DNA of 47,829 nt, taken from Ralstonia sp. ASV6 (GTDB lineage: Bacteria; Pseudomonadota; Gammaproteobacteria; Burkholderiales; Burkholderiaceae). The stretch's first letter is position 1; each line of letters opens with the position of its first letter. A program made the position numbers and the translations under genes. The notes under the pieces are model-generated. The model made no database searches. It was given only the letters and a program-made list of their open reading frames with translations, and was not told the DNA's origin. The DNA lies in assembly GCF_016429285.1 (NCBI RefSeq), contig NZ_JAELUI010000027.1, forward strand, positions 1 through 47,829, given 5' to 3'. Shown here piece by piece: positions 8,721-17,950 of this stretch.

Positions 8721-9986
8721 GTGAACCCACCCCGTGCCGGAGATCGCCCACACGCAACCGTGGTGGGCGCCGGCATTGTCGGTACTGCATGCGCGTTGCA
8801 GCTGCAGCGCGACGGCTACCAAGTCACCTTGCTGGATCAGGCCGGCGTGGGCGAAGGTTGCTCATTCGGCAACGCAGGTTGCCTGAGCGTGGCCTCGGTT
8901 GTGCCGATGGCGCTGCCGGGCATGCTCAAGCAGGTACCGAAATGGCTGGCCGACCCGATGGGGCCGCTGACCGTACGCTGGCCATACCTGCCACGCGCAC
9001 TGCCCTGGCTATTGCAATGGGTACGCGCGGGCAACGAGGCACAAGCCCGCGCGACAGCAGCGCCACTGGCGAACCTCTTTGGCGCGACCTTTCCCGGCTA
9101 TCGCGGCCTGCTCGACGCCGCGCAATATGACGGGCTGATCCGCCAGTCGGGCCATCTGTATGTATGGCGCACGCTGGCGCGTTCGTCGGGCGACCGGCTG
9201 GCGCAGTCGATTCGCGACACGACGGGCGTGCGCTCGCAAGCGCTGAGCGCAGGCGAGACCCGCGAACTGGAACCCTCGCTGGCGCCCGACATTCAATCGG
9301 GCCTGCTGCTGCCCGACAACGGCTTCACGTGCAATCCGGAACGGCTGGTCAAAACGCTGGCGGCCAACTTTGTGGCGGCGGGCGGCACGGTCCTGCGGCG
9401 CAAGGTGCTGGATTTCGAGTTTGGCGAGCATGGCCCCAAGCGGCTGTACACGGATTGCGGCACGCTGTCCGTTTCCACGCTCATCCTCTGTGCGGGAGCC
9501 TGGTCGATGCGGCTGGGCGCCAGGCTCACGCGCATTCGTGTCCCGCTGGATACCGAGCGCGGCTATCACACTACGCTGTCTGCGCCCACCGTACAGCCCT
9601 CGCGACCGATCATGGACTGCGAACGCAAATTCATCGCCACGCCCATGGAAGGCGGCCTGCGGATTGCGGGCACAGTGGAGATCGGCGGGCTGGATGCCCC
9701 GCCCGACTACCGGCGCGCCAACATCCTGAAGCGACAGGGCCAGCAGCTCTTCCCCGGCCTCGCGTTTGCCGAGGATAGCGCCTGGATGGGCCATCGGCCA
9801 TCCCTGCCGGACAGCCTGCCCTTGATTGATCGCTCGGAGCGATACCGCAACGTTTTCTTCGCCTTTGGCCACGGCCATCTCGGCATGACTGGTGCCCCCG
9901 GCACGGCACGGCTGATCGCCGATCTGGTGGCCGGACGCGCCCCGTTCATCGACGCTGGCCCCTATAGCCTGCAGCGGTTCCGGTAA
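8721..9986 (+). CDS. FAD-dependent D-amino-acid dehydrogenase-like oxidoreductase (DAO family)
   Basis: This is a 421-residue flavoprotein of the DadA/DAO group, which deaminates D-amino acids or related amines and passes electrons to the respiratory chain. A dinucleotide-binding motif (TVVGAGIVGTACALQLQ) lies near the N-terminus. The C-terminal flavin motif FFAFGHGHLGMTGAPGTARL is typical of DadA relatives, as is the substrate-domain stretch LLPDNGFTCNPERL. Translation is proposed from GTG 8721, three bases after the ubiH stop, so it is probably cotranscribed with ubiH. Substrate specificity cannot be read from the sequence, and no alanine racemase gene is adjacent, so I give no symbol. Confidence 0.82.
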   Translation: MNPPRAGDRPHATVVGAGIVGTACALQLQRDGYQVTLLDQAGVGEGCSFGNAGCLSVASVVPMALPGMLKQVPKWLADPMGPLTVRWPYLPRALPWLLQWVRAGNEAQARATAAPLANLFGATFPGYRGLLDAAQYDGLIRQSGHLYVWRTLARSSGDRLAQSIRDTTGVRSQALSAGETRELEPSLAPDIQSGLLLPDNGFTCNPERLVKTLAANFVAAGGTVLRRKVLDFEFGEHGPKRLYTDCGTLSVSTLILCAGAWSMRLGARLTRIRVPLDTERGYHTTLSAPTVQPSRPIMDCERKFIATPMEGGLRIAGTVEIGGLDAPPDYRRANILKRQGQQLFPGLAFAEDSAWMGHRPSLPDSLPLIDRSERYRNVFFAFGHGHLGMTGAPGTARLIADLVAGRAPFIDAGPYSLQRFR

Positions 9987-10047
9987 CGATTGCCACGACA
10001 GCGACGCCCGTGCCAACCGCACCGCCGCATAGTTTGTGCACAACATT

Positions 10048-10076
10048 TAGGCAATTCGGCCGTTTGGCGGTAAAAT
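10048..10076 (+). promoter_or_regulatory. Candidate sigma-70 promoter of the dusB-fis operon with GC-rich discriminator
   Basis: A -35-like TAGGCA (10048-10053) and a -10 TAAAAT (10071-10076) are separated by 17 bases. The -10 is followed by CCCGACCTCGC, a very GC-rich discriminator. In E. coli the dusB-fis promoter is repressed by ppGpp/DksA through such a discriminator, so growth-rate control is plausible here. The start codon of dusB is about 107 bases downstream. Confidence 0.45.
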
Positions 10077-10182
10077 CCCGACCTCGCATTTTCACCCCCG
10101 TCGCTCCGCCCAACGTGTCCACCGACCCGGGCGGAAGGGGCTGTTTTTTCGTTTCTCCATCCCTAGCCACGCATCGCGCACC

Positions 10183-11253
10183 GTGCAGATCGGACCGCAT
10201 ACCCTCCGCAACAACCTGTTCGTCGCCCCCATGGCGGGTGTGACGGACCGCCCGTTCCGCCAGCTCTGCAAGCGGCTTGGCGCGGGCTATGCGGTGTCCG
10301 AGATGGTCGCGTCGAACGCGCAGCTCTGGAAAAGCGAAAAAACCATGCGGCGCGCCAACCACACGGGCGAAGTCGAACCGATCTCCGTGCAGATTGCTGG
10401 CGCCGAACCGATGATGATGGCCGAAGCCGCGCGCTACAACGTCGACCGCGGCGCGCAGATCATCGACATCAACATGGGCTGCCCGGCCAAGAAGGTGTGC
10501 AATGTGGCCGCCGGCTCCGCCCTGCTGCAGAACGAGCCGCTGGTCCAGCGCATCGTCGAGGCGGTGGTCGGTGCCGTGGGCGACCGCGTGCCGGTCACGC
10601 TCAAGATCCGCACTGGCTGGGATCGCGAACACCGCAACGCGCTCAGCGTGGCGCGTATCGCGCAGGATGCCGGTATCAGCATGCTGACCGTGCACGGCCG
10701 CACCCGTGCGGACCTGTACCACGGCGATGCGGAGTACGACACCATCGCCGCGGTCAAGGCATCGGTGCGCATTCCAGTGGTCGCCAACGGCGACATCACC
10801 ACGCCGGCCAAGGCCAAGCACGTGCTGGCGGTGACCGGCGCCGATGCCATCATGATCGGCCGCGCGGCGCAGGGGCGCCCGTGGCTGTTCCGCGAGATCG
10901 AACACTTCCTGCAATCCGGCACGCTGCTGCCGGCGCCGGAGGTGGAAGAAATTCGCGGCATCATGAACACGCACCTGGAAGAGCACTACGCGTTCTACGG
11001 CGAATACACCGGCGCGCGCACCGCACGCAAGCACATCGCCTGGTACACGCGCGGGTTGGCGGGGGCCAACCTGTTCCGCCACCGCATGAACACGATCGAA
11101 GACACTGCGGCACAGCTTGCTGCCGTCAACGCGTTCTTCGACGAACAGCGCGCGCTGTCCGACCGTCTGGTCTACGAAGACCAGCACACCGCCGACAGCG
11201 AGCGCCCCACGACGGGCAACAACGACAACAACAAGGAACCGCTTGCCGCATGA
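10183..11253 (+). CDS. dusB: tRNA-dihydrouridine synthase B
   Basis: DusB is an FMN enzyme that reduces specific D-loop uridines of tRNA to dihydrouridine. The 356-residue product opens with MQIGPHTLRNNLFVAPMAGV, very close to the family start, so the GTG at 10183 is the likely initiation codon. The catalytic cysteine lies in NMGCPAKKV (Cys100), and VTLKIRTGWD, GRTR and ANGDI follow as expected of the TIM barrel. A hydrophilic tail rich in Asp and Asn ends the protein. The stop overlaps the fis start (ATGA). The dusB-fis arrangement is conserved across proteobacteria. Confidence 0.96.
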   Translation: MQIGPHTLRNNLFVAPMAGVTDRPFRQLCKRLGAGYAVSEMVASNAQLWKSEKTMRRANHTGEVEPISVQIAGAEPMMMAEAARYNVDRGAQIIDINMGCPAKKVCNVAAGSALLQNEPLVQRIVEAVVGAVGDRVPVTLKIRTGWDREHRNALSVARIAQDAGISMLTVHGRTRADLYHGDAEYDTIAAVKASVRIPVVANGDITTPAKAKHVLAVTGADAIMIGRAAQGRPWLFREIEHFLQSGTLLPAPEVEEIRGIMNTHLEEHYAFYGEYTGARTARKHIAWYTRGLAGANLFRHRMNTIEDTAAQLAAVNAFFDEQRALSDRLVYEDQHTADSERPTTGNNDNNKEPLAA

Positions 11254-11483
11254 GCCGCAACCCGATCGAACGCTGCATCCGCGACAGCCTGGATACGTAC
11301 TACCGCGACCTGGATGGCGAGAACCCGTCCAACGTCTACGACATGGTGCTGCAGGCCATTGAACGGCCGCTGTTGGAAACCGTGATGGAATGGGCCTCCA
11401 ACAACCAGTCGCAGGCCGCCGATTACCTCGGCATCAACCGCAACACGCTGCGCAAAAAGTTGCAACAGCACGGGTTGCTGTGA
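11250..11483 (+). CDS. fis: Fis family nucleoid-associated DNA-binding protein
   Basis: Fis is a small homodimeric DNA-bending protein acting in nucleoid structure, rRNA transcription and recombination. The 77-residue product is shorter than the 98-residue E. coli protein, as is usual for betaproteobacterial versions. It retains the helix-turn-helix in its C-terminal half: SQAADYLGINRNTLRKKLQQ. The central LLETVMEWASNNQ helix is also recognisable. It overlaps dusB by four bases and precedes purH by 87 bases. Confidence 0.94.
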   Translation: MSRNPIERCIRDSLDTYYRDLDGENPSNVYDMVLQAIERPLLETVMEWASNNQSQAADYLGINRNTLRKKLQQHGLL

Positions 11484-11570
11484 CCTGGCTGAGATAGCGT
11501 TCAGGCTTCGAACCGATTTCCTTTCTGACGGCATCGCAAGGTGCCACTTTCGCCCAACGGCGTTCCCACC

Positions 11571-13145
11571 ATGATCCAGCAAGCCCTGCTTTCCGTTTCC
11601 GACAAGACCGGCATCGTCGACTTTGCCCGCGCCCTGCACGCGCGCGGCGTCAAGCTCCTCTCCACCGGCGGCACCGCCAAGCTGCTGGCCGAATCGGGCC
11701 TGCCCGTGACGGAAGTGGCGGACTACACCGGCTTTCCGGAAATGCTCGATGGCCGCATCAAGACGCTGCACCCGAAGGTGCACGGCGGCATCCTGGCCCG
11801 CCGCGACCTGCCCGAGCACATGGCTGCGCTGGCTGAACACAGCATCCCGACCATCGACCTGCTGGTGGTGAACCTGTACCCGTTCCAGCAGACGGTGGCC
11901 AAGGACGAATGCACGCTGGCTGACGCCATCGAGAACATCGACATCGGCGGCCCGACCATGCTGCGTTCCGCTGCCAAGAACCACCGCGACGTGACCGTCA
12001 TCGTTGACCCGGCCGACTACGCCACCGTACTGGCCGAGATGCAGGCCAACAACAACACGGTCGGTTACGAAACCAACTTCATGCTGGCCAAGAAGGTGTT
12101 CGCGCACACCGCACAGTACGACGGCGCCATCACCAACTACCTGACCAGCCTGGGCGCCGACAAGTCGCACAGCACGCGCAGCGCCTATCCGCAAACGCTG
12201 AACCTGGCTTTCGACAAGGTGCAGGAAATGCGCTACGGCGAGAACCCGCACCAGTCGGCCGCCTTCTACCGTGACCTCAAGGCCACGGACGGCGCGCTGG
12301 CTGCGTACAAGCAACTGCAGGGCAAAGAGCTGTCGTACAACAACATCGCCGACGCCGATGCCGCGTGGGAATGCGTGAAGTCGTTCGACCCGGCCAAGGG
12401 TGCCGCGTGCGTCATCATCAAGCACGCCAACCCGTGCGGCGTGGCCATCGGCGGCACCGCGCAAGAAGCGTACGAAAAGGCCTTCAAGACGGATTCGACC
12501 TCGGCTTTCGGCGGCATCATCGCCTTCAACGTGCCGCTGGACGAAGCAGCCGCGCAAATCGTTGCCAAGCAGTTTGTGGAAGTGCTGATCGCCCCGGGCT
12601 TCTCGGAAGGCGCGCGTGCCGTGTTCGCGGCCAAGCAGAACGTGCGCGTGCTGGAGATCCCGCTCGGCAAGGGCGTGAACGCGTACGACTTCAAGCGCGT
12701 TGGCGGCGGTCTGCTGGTGCAGAGCCCGGACGCCAAGAACGTGCAGCCGAGCGAGCTGCGCGTGGTGACCAAGCGCCACCCGACCCCGAAGGAAATGGAC
12801 GACCTGATGTTCGCCTGGCGCGTCGCCAAGTTCGTCAAGTCGAACGCCATCGTGTTCTGCGGCGGCGGCATGACGCTGGGCGTGGGCGCCGGCCAGATGA
12901 GCCGTGTGGACTCCGCCCGCATCGCCAACATCAAGGCGCAGAACGCCGGCCTCACGCTGGCAGGTTCGGCGGTGGCGTCGGATGCGTTCTTCCCGTTCCG
13001 TGATGGTCTGGACGTGGTGGTCGATGCCGGCGCCTCGTGCGTGATCCAGCCGGGCGGCTCGGTGCGCGACGATGAAGTGATCGCCGCTGCCGACGAGCGC
13101 AACGTGGCGATGATCTTTACGGGCACGCGTCACTTCCGCCACTAA
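11571..13145 (+). CDS. purH: Bifunctional AICAR formyltransferase/IMP cyclohydrolase
   Basis: PurH catalyses the last two steps of de novo purine synthesis, converting AICAR to IMP. The 524-residue length is normal for the family. The N-terminal IMP cyclohydrolase (MGS-like) domain begins [20 protein letters not shown] and includes [11 protein letters not shown]. The formyltransferase domain has the catalytic Lys-His pair in [11 protein letters not shown] near residue 284, and the protein ends with an arginine- and histidine-rich tail. ATG 11571 is preferred to the in-frame GTG 11541 because conserved sequence starts there. A long palindrome begins at its stop codon. Confidence 0.97.
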   Translation: MIQQALLSVSDKTGIVDFARALHARGVKLLSTGGTAKLLAESGLPVTEVADYTGFPEMLDGRIKTLHPKVHGGILARRDLPEHMAALAEHSIPTIDLLVVNLYPFQQTVAKDECTLADAIENIDIGGPTMLRSAAKNHRDVTVIVDPADYATVLAEMQANNNTVGYETNFMLAKKVFAHTAQYDGAITNYLTSLGADKSHSTRSAYPQTLNLAFDKVQEMRYGENPHQSAAFYRDLKATDGALAAYKQLQGKELSYNNIADADAAWECVKSFDPAKGAACVIIKHANPCGVAIGGTAQEAYEKAFKTDSTSAFGGIIAFNVPLDEAAAQIVAKQFVEVLIAPGFSEGARAVFAAKQNVRVLEIPLGKGVNAYDFKRVGGGLLVQSPDAKNVQPSELRVVTKRHPTPKEMDDLMFAWRVAKFVKSNAIVFCGGGMTLGVGAGQMSRVDSARIANIKAQNAGLTLAGSAVASDAFFPFRDGLDVVVDAGASCVIQPGGSVRDDEVIAAADERNVAMIFTGTRHFRH

Positions 13146-13260
13146 GAAACGCGCTTAAACCGATTCTGGCGGCCCAGCGCCGCCTTGCCGTACCGATATG
13201 TACTGTCTGCGGCGGCGCTGAACCACCAGAACCGCTTCGCTTCGGTTTAAGCACGTTTCT
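13145..13260. repeat. Long imperfect palindrome abutting the purH stop
   Basis: The left arm spans 13145-13184 and the right arm 13211-13260. The reverse complement of the right arm matches the left at all but three positions, apart from a 10-base insertion (around 13232-13241). The shared ends read AGAAACG and GCTTAAACCGA, and the inner part is GGCGGCGCTG against CAGCGCCGCC. The 26-base loop contains GTACCGATATGTAC. No T-run follows directly, so it is not a simple terminator. It may be a repeated intergenic element or an RNA-stabilising hairpin for purH. Confidence 0.75.
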
Positions 13261-13280
13261 CTCAAGAATGACCGATCAAC

Positions 13281-13320
13281 GGGGCAAGGCGTAAACTGGC
13301 GCCTTGCCCCGTTTTTCTTT
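13281..13320 (+). terminator. Rho-independent terminator after purH
   Basis: A perfect 11-bp stem (GGGGCAAGGCG at 13281-13291 with CGCCTTGCCCC at 13300-13310) closes an 8-base loop. It is followed by GTTTTTCTTT. It ends the dusB-fis-purH transcription unit before ruvC. Confidence 0.9.
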
Positions 13321-13340
13321 GGCTCCTCACTCACGCTTGC

Positions 13341-13886
13341 ATGCGCATCCTCGGCATCGACCCCGGCCTTCGCACAACCGGCTTTGGCGTACTTGAACGG
13401 CACGGCCATAAGCTCGTCTACGTGGCCTCGGGCACGATCAAGAGCAACGGCAATGCCGACCTGCCCAGCCGGCTGAAGACGCTGTACGACGGCGTATCGG
13501 AACTGGTGAGCACGTACCGGCCCGACTGCGCGTCCATCGAGAAGGTGTTCGTCAACGTCAACCCGCAGTCGACGCTGTTGCTGGGCCAGGCACGCGGCGC
13601 GGTGATCTGCGGGTTGATGAGCGGCAACCTGCCGGTGTTCGAATACACCGCGCTGCAACTCAAGCAGGCCGTGGTCGGCTACGGCCGCGCCAACAAAGAC
13701 CAGGTGCAGGAGATGGTCGTGCGCCTGCTCAACCTCGAAGGCAAACCCGGCTCGGATGCCTCCGACGCACTCGGCGTGGCGATCTGCCACGCACACGGCG
13801 GCGAGACCCTTGCCGCCATGGCCGGGCTGGCGCCGCAGCTTGCGCAAAAGGGCCTGCGCGTACGGCGCGGCCGTCTGGTCGGCTGA
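13341..13886 (+). CDS. ruvC: Holliday junction endodeoxyribonuclease RuvC
   Basis: RuvC is the dimeric resolvase that cuts Holliday junctions driven by RuvAB. The 181-residue product begins [20 protein letters not shown]. The four acidic catalytic residues are in place: Asp7, Glu67 in [10 protein letters not shown], and Asp139/Asp142 in [16 protein letters not shown]. The start lies just downstream of the purH terminator. In most relatives ruvC is followed directly by ruvA, but here a lipoprotein gene lies between them. Confidence 0.96.
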   Translation: MRILGIDPGLRTTGFGVLERHGHKLVYVASGTIKSNGNADLPSRLKTLYDGVSELVSTYRPDCASIEKVFVNVNPQSTLLLGQARGAVICGLMSGNLPVFEYTALQLKQAVVGYGRANKDQVQEMVVRLLNLEGKPGSDASDALGVAICHAHGGETLAAMAGLAPQLAQKGLRVRRGRLVG

Positions 13887-13965
13887 CAGGATTCTCAAAG
13901 CCTGCGGGTAGCTCCCTCGCGGCCCCGCGACTACCATGCGGTGAGTCCGTTTCCGGGAGCCCCCG

Positions 13966-15114
13966 ATGCTGCGTCGCCTTACCCTGTTGAGCCCGCTTGC
14001 CCTGACTGCAGTCGTTGCGTTGTCCGCCTGCCGGATGGAATACAACCACGGTGGCAACAACGGCGGCGGCGGAGGCGACACCACGCCCATCACCACCATT
14101 CAGGTCATCGGCCACCGGGGCGCCTCCGCACTGCGGCCCGAACACACACTGGCGTCGTACCAGAAGGCCATCGACGATGGCGCCGACGTCATCGAACCGG
14201 ATCTCGTCTCGACCAAGGACGGCGTGCTGGTGGCGCGGCATGAGAACGAGATCTCCGGCACCACCAACGTGGCCGACGTCGCTGCGTTTGCTGGCCGCAA
14301 GACTACCAAGACGATCGACGGCCAGAGCGTGACCGGCTGGTTCACGGAAGACTTCACCCTCAGCGAATTGAAGACGCTGCGCGCGCGGGAGCGCATTCCC
14401 AGCATCCGCCCGAACAACACGGCCTACAACGACCAGTTCGCCATCCCCACGCTCGACGAGATCGTTGCGCTGGCGCGGGACCAATCCGCGAGGCTTGGCC
14501 GCAACATCGCCATCTATCCGGAAACCAAGCACCCGACATACTTCCAGTCGATCGGCCTGCCGCTGGAAGACAAGCTGATCGACGGCCTGCGCCGCGATGC
14601 CTTCACGGCCAGCCGCACCACGGTCTATATCCAGTCGTTCGAAGTCGCCAACCTCAAGGCCATCCGCAACAGGATCGGCGGCAGCCAGCCCAACTGGCGG
14701 CTCGTGCAACTGATGGGCACATCCAGCCGACAGCCCTACGACTTTGTCGTCGCCAAGGACAGCCGCAGCTTCGGCGACATGATGACCAGCCGAGGCATGC
14801 GCGACATTGCCGCGTATGCCAACGGCGTGGGCCCGGACAAGAGCAGCATCATGGGGCTGGATGCCAACGGCAAGCTGACCGCCCCGACCGACCTGATCCG
14901 CAACGCGCACAACGCTGGTCTGGTCGTTCACCCGTACACCTTCCGGCCAGAGAACACCTTCCTGCCGCCATCCTTGCGCAGTGGTGCGGACAACACGCGC
15001 AACGTGAACGGCTCGATCCAGGAAATCCAGGCCTTCCTGCGTGCAGGGGTCGATGGCTTCTTCACCGACGATCCGGCCATCGGGCGACAGGCCGTATCGA
15101 CATTCAAGCGCTAA
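13966..15114 (+). CDS. Lipoprotein glycerophosphodiester phosphodiesterase (GlpQ-like)
   Basis: This enzyme hydrolyses deacylated phospholipids to glycerol-3-phosphate and an alcohol. The 382-residue product has a lipoprotein signal with the lipobox LSAC (Cys22), so it is probably a periplasm-facing lipoprotein, and a glycine-rich linker at about 29-37. The GDPD barrel begins [18 protein letters not shown] with His50 and Arg51. Glu77/Asp79 follow in [16 protein letters not shown], and the second catalytic His is His92 in VARHENEIS. The catalytic set looks intact, and the C-terminal [12 protein letters not shown] is typical. It sits between ruvC and ruvA on the same strand, an unusual position. 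Confidence 0.9.
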   Translation: MLRRLTLLSPLALTAVVALSACRMEYNHGGNNGGGGGDTTPITTIQVIGHRGASALRPEHTLASYQKAIDDGADVIEPDLVSTKDGVLVARHENEISGTTNVADVAAFAGRKTTKTIDGQSVTGWFTEDFTLSELKTLRARERIPSIRPNNTAYNDQFAIPTLDEIVALARDQSARLGRNIAIYPETKHPTYFQSIGLPLEDKLIDGLRRDAFTASRTTVYIQSFEVANLKAIRNRIGGSQPNWRLVQLMGTSSRQPYDFVVAKDSRSFGDMMTSRGMRDIAAYANGVGPDKSSIMGLDANGKLTAPTDLIRNAHNAGLVVHPYTFRPENTFLPPSLRSGADNTRNVNGSIQEIQAFLRAGVDGFFTDDPAIGRQAVSTFKR

Positions 15115-15175
15115 GGCATTTGCGCGACCCGGCATCGGCTACACTGCGTCCCGTTTTGGAGGAGGAACCCCACCC

Positions 15176-15757
15176 ATGATCGGACGCATTGCCGGGACGC
15201 TGATCGAAAAGAACCCGCCGCACCTGCTGGTCGATTGCCACGGCGTCGGCTATGAGATCGACGTGCCGATGAGCACGTTCTACAACCTGCCCGCCACCGG
15301 CGAGAAGGTCGTGCTGCTCGTCCAGCAGATCGTGCGCGAGGATGCGCACCTGCTCTATGGTTTCGGCACCGCCGCCGAACGCGAGACCTTCCGCCAGCTC
15401 ATCAAGATCTCGGGCATCGGTGCGCGGATTGCACTGGCGGTGCTATCAGGCATGTCGGTGGCTGAACTTGCACAAGCCGTGACGCTGCAGGAGGCCGGGC
15501 GGCTGACACGCATCCCGGGCATCGGCAAGAAGACCGCTGAGCGCCTGCTGCTCGAACTCAAGGGCAAGCTCGGCGCGGACCTGGGTACGGTTCCAGGCGG
15601 CCCCGCCGTGTCGGACGATGCGGTGGACGTGCTCAACGCCCTGCTGGCGCTGGGGTATTCCGACAAGGAAGCCGCGCTGGCCATCAAGCAAGTGCCGGCC
15701 GGCACGGGCGTGTCCGAAGGCATCAAGCTGGCGCTCAAAGCCCTCTCAAAAGGCTGA
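15176..15757 (+). CDS. ruvA: Holliday junction DNA helicase subunit RuvA
   Basis: RuvA tetramers bind four-way junctions and load RuvB. The 193-residue product starts [20 protein letters not shown], the classic domain I opening. Domain II helix-hairpin-helix motifs are at [19 protein letters not shown] and [22 protein letters not shown]-terminal domain III, connected by a flexible linker, contacts RuvB ([16 protein letters not shown]). ATG 15176 is preceded by an excellent GGAGGAGG site, so the longer open frame upstream is not used. Confidence 0.97.
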   Translation: MIGRIAGTLIEKNPPHLLVDCHGVGYEIDVPMSTFYNLPATGEKVVLLVQQIVREDAHLLYGFGTAAERETFRQLIKISGIGARIALAVLSGMSVAELAQAVTLQEAGRLTRIPGIGKKTAERLLLELKGKLGADLGTVPGGPAVSDDAVDVLNALLALGYSDKEAALAIKQVPAGTGVSEGIKLALKALSKG

Positions 15758-15810
15758 AGCCCGGGCGGTAGCGAGGCGGTAGAATGGCCCGTCCGCGCCG
15801 CCCTCCCGTC

Positions 15811-16872
15811 ATGATCGAAACCGACAAGCTCGCCGCCAAGGCCGTCTCTGCTGAGCGCATCATCTCAGCGTCCCCCGCCTCCCCCAACGAGGAGGCCTTC
15901 GAGCGCGCGTTGCGCCCCAAACTGCTCGACGAATACGTCGGCCAGGAAAAGGTGCGCGGCCAGCTCGACATCTTCATGACGGCGGCCAAGAACCGCAGCG
16001 AGGCGCTCGACCACGTGCTGCTGTTCGGCCCGCCGGGCCTGGGCAAGACAACGCTGGCGCACATCATTGCGCGCGAGATGGGCGTCAACCTGCGCCAGAC
16101 CTCCGGCCCCGTGCTGGAGCGCCCAGGCGACCTGGCCGCGCTGCTCACCAACCTCGAAGCCAACGACGTCCTCTTCATCGACGAGATCCACCGACTCTCG
16201 CCCGTGGTGGAGGAAATCCTGTACCCGGCGCTGGAGGACTACCAGATCGACATCATGATCGGCGAGGGCCCGGCGGCGCGCTCGGTCAAGCTCGATCTGC
16301 AGCCGTTCACCCTGGTGGGCGCCACCACGCGCGCCGGCATGCTGACCAACCCGCTGCGCGACCGCTTCGGTATCGTCGCGCGGCTGGAGTTCTATACGCC
16401 CGCCGAGCTGGCAAAGATCGTCACGCGCTCGTCGGGCCTGCTGAACGCGCACATCGTGGACGAAGGTGCGCTGGAGATCGCCAAGCGCTCACGCGGCACG
16501 CCCCGTATCGCCAACCGCCTGCTGCGCCGCGTGCGCGACTACGCCGAGGTGAAGGCCGATGGCGTGATCACCCGTGAGGTGGCCGACGCCGCGCTGGCGA
16601 TGCTCGATGTGGATGCGGTCGGCTTTGACCTGATGGACCGCAAACTGCTCGAAGCGATCCTGCACAAGTTCAACGGCGGGCCGGTCGGCATCGACAACCT
16701 TGCCGCCGCCATTGGCGAAGAGCGCGACACGATTGAAGACGTGCTGGAGCCGTACCTGATCCAGCAGGGCTACCTGCAGCGCACGCCGCGCGGGCGCATG
16801 GCCACCGCCTCGGCGTACCAGCACTTTGGGCTGGGCGCCCCCAAGGGCGACCTCTGGGACGGCAACAACTAA
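15811..16872 (+). CDS. ruvB: Holliday junction DNA helicase ATPase RuvB
   Basis: RuvB is the hexameric AAA+ motor of branch migration. The 353-residue product has Walker A GPPGLGKT at 73-80, Walker [10 protein letters not shown], the sensor segment [18 protein letters not shown] with its arginine finger, and the C-terminal winged helix ending with [12 protein letters not shown] 15811 ([10 protein letters not shown]) is preferred because relatives begin with this sequence; an in-frame ATG at 15784 would add nine residues. A TAGAAT hexamer at 15780-15785 might be a -10 box for a separate promoter. The gap from ruvA is 53 bases. Confidence 0.96.
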   Translation: MIETDKLAAKAVSAERIISASPASPNEEAFERALRPKLLDEYVGQEKVRGQLDIFMTAAKNRSEALDHVLLFGPPGLGKTTLAHIIAREMGVNLRQTSGPVLERPGDLAALLTNLEANDVLFIDEIHRLSPVVEEILYPALEDYQIDIMIGEGPAARSVKLDLQPFTLVGATTRAGMLTNPLRDRFGIVARLEFYTPAELAKIVTRSSGLLNAHIVDEGALEIAKRSRGTPRIANRLLRRVRDYAEVKADGVITREVADAALAMLDVDAVGFDLMDRKLLEAILHKFNGGPVGIDNLAAAIGEERDTIEDVLEPYLIQQGYLQRTPRGRMATASAYQHFGLGAPKGDLWDGNN

Positions 16873-16892
16873 CAGCCTGCCTCATACCCGCC

Positions 16893-17603
16893 ATGACCAC
16901 CCCAAGTCCTCAGCGCAACTTCCGCTACTACGACTTCGTCATGGCCGCCTTCGTGACGGTGCTGCTGTGCTCGAACCTGATCGGCGCGGCCAAGGCGGCG
17001 CAAGTCACGCTGCCGATCATCGGGCCCGTCACGTTTGGCGCGGGCGTGCTGTTCTTCCCCATCTCGTACATCTTCGGCGACATCCTCACCGAGGTGTACG
17101 GCTACGGCCGCGACCGGCGCGTGGTGTGGGCCGGCTTTGCTGCGCTGATCTTCGCGTCGTTCATGGCACTGGTGGTACTGGCCTTGCCCGTGGCGCCGTT
17201 CATGGCCGACTACCAGAAGAGCCTGAATGACGTGTTCGGCAACACCCCGCGTATCGTCGCGGGATCGCTCATCGCGTTCTGGTGCGGCAGCTTCACCAAC
17301 AGCTACACGCTGGCGAAGATGAAGATCTGGAGCAACGGGAAATGGCTGTGGACGCGCATCGTGGGCTCCACGATGGCGGGTGAGGCGGTCGACTCTTCGC
17401 TGTTCTACGTGATCGCCTTCTACGGCATCTGGCCCCACGAGCAGGTGCTGCGCGTGGCCATCGCGCAATACATCCTCAAGACCGGCTGGGAAATCGTGGC
17501 CATGCCGCTCACCTACCGCGTCGTCGCCTTCCTCAAGCGCGCCGAAAACGAGGACTACTACGACCGCGACACCAACTTCACACCGTTCCGGCTGAAGGTG
17601 TAG
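16893..17603 (+). CDS. Queuosine precursor transporter (YhhQ/QPTR family, DUF165)
   Basis: This family imports queuosine precursors such as preQ0 and preQ1 across the inner membrane. The 236-residue product has six or so hydrophobic helices. Hallmarks are LCSNLIGAAKAA, FPISYIFGDILTEVYGYGR, FWCGSFTNSYTLAKMKI and GSTMAGEAVDSSLFYVIAF, the last two being the most conserved parts of the family. It follows ruvB by 20 bases and may be cotranscribed. The preQ0/preQ1 function is known for E. coli YhhQ and transferred here by family resemblance. Confidence 0.9.
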   Translation: MTTPSPQRNFRYYDFVMAAFVTVLLCSNLIGAAKAAQVTLPIIGPVTFGAGVLFFPISYIFGDILTEVYGYGRDRRVVWAGFAALIFASFMALVVLALPVAPFMADYQKSLNDVFGNTPRIVAGSLIAFWCGSFTNSYTLAKMKIWSNGKWLWTRIVGSTMAGEAVDSSLFYVIAFYGIWPHEQVLRVAIAQYILKTGWEIVAMPLTYRVVAFLKRAENEDYYDRDTNFTPFRLKV

Positions 17604-17668
17604 CGCGTCACGCGCTCAAACCCGCGCTTGCGCTTCAAAGCCCGAGAGCCCGAGAGCCCGGTATTCAG

Positions 17669-17943
17669 TGTTTTGAACGCACCGCGCCGGGTTCGGGACT
17701 CGGCGATCGAGGTTCTGAACTCCGATGTCTCAGGTTCCAGACCCCGCAGTTGAGGTTCTGAACCCCACATGCGGCGATCTGAACGCTACGCTCAAGGTTC
17801 TGAACGCGATGTTTGCGGTTCTGAACTCGGGTCGGTCACGTTCCGGACACCGCATTTGGGGTTTAGCACGCTGCAATTGAGGTTCTGAACCCGATGTTTG
17901 AGGTCCCACACTCCACGCTCCGGGTTCTGAACCCAGCCGGCAG
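17669..17943. repeat. Array of 13 degenerate 21-bp units with palindromic core GTTCTGAAC
   Basis: Units begin at 17669, 17690, 17711, 17733, 17754, 17775, 17796, 17817, 17839, 17860, 17881, 17902 and 17923. Spacing is 21 bases except for two steps of 22. The best core is GGTTCTGAAC, exact in units 3, 5, 7, 8, 11 and 13 and degenerate in the others. The remaining 11 bases per unit are loosely alike, for example CCGATGTTTGA. The array fills almost the whole gap between the convergent stops of the transporter and the phosphoglycerate mutase gene. Frame changes at the 22-base steps argue against a coding role. Confidence 0.9.
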
Positions 17944-17950
17944 CGCAGCG

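Noticed and set aside
11172-13142. A 656-residue open frame on the minus strand opposite purH
   Set aside because: It is a shadow of the purH coding sequence in high-GC DNA; the composition is His/Arg/Val-rich and nothing resembles a known family, while purH is unmistakable.
17669-17943. CRISPR array
   Set aside because: Units are 21 bases with no unique spacers of 30 or more bases, the copies are degenerate, and no cas genes are present.
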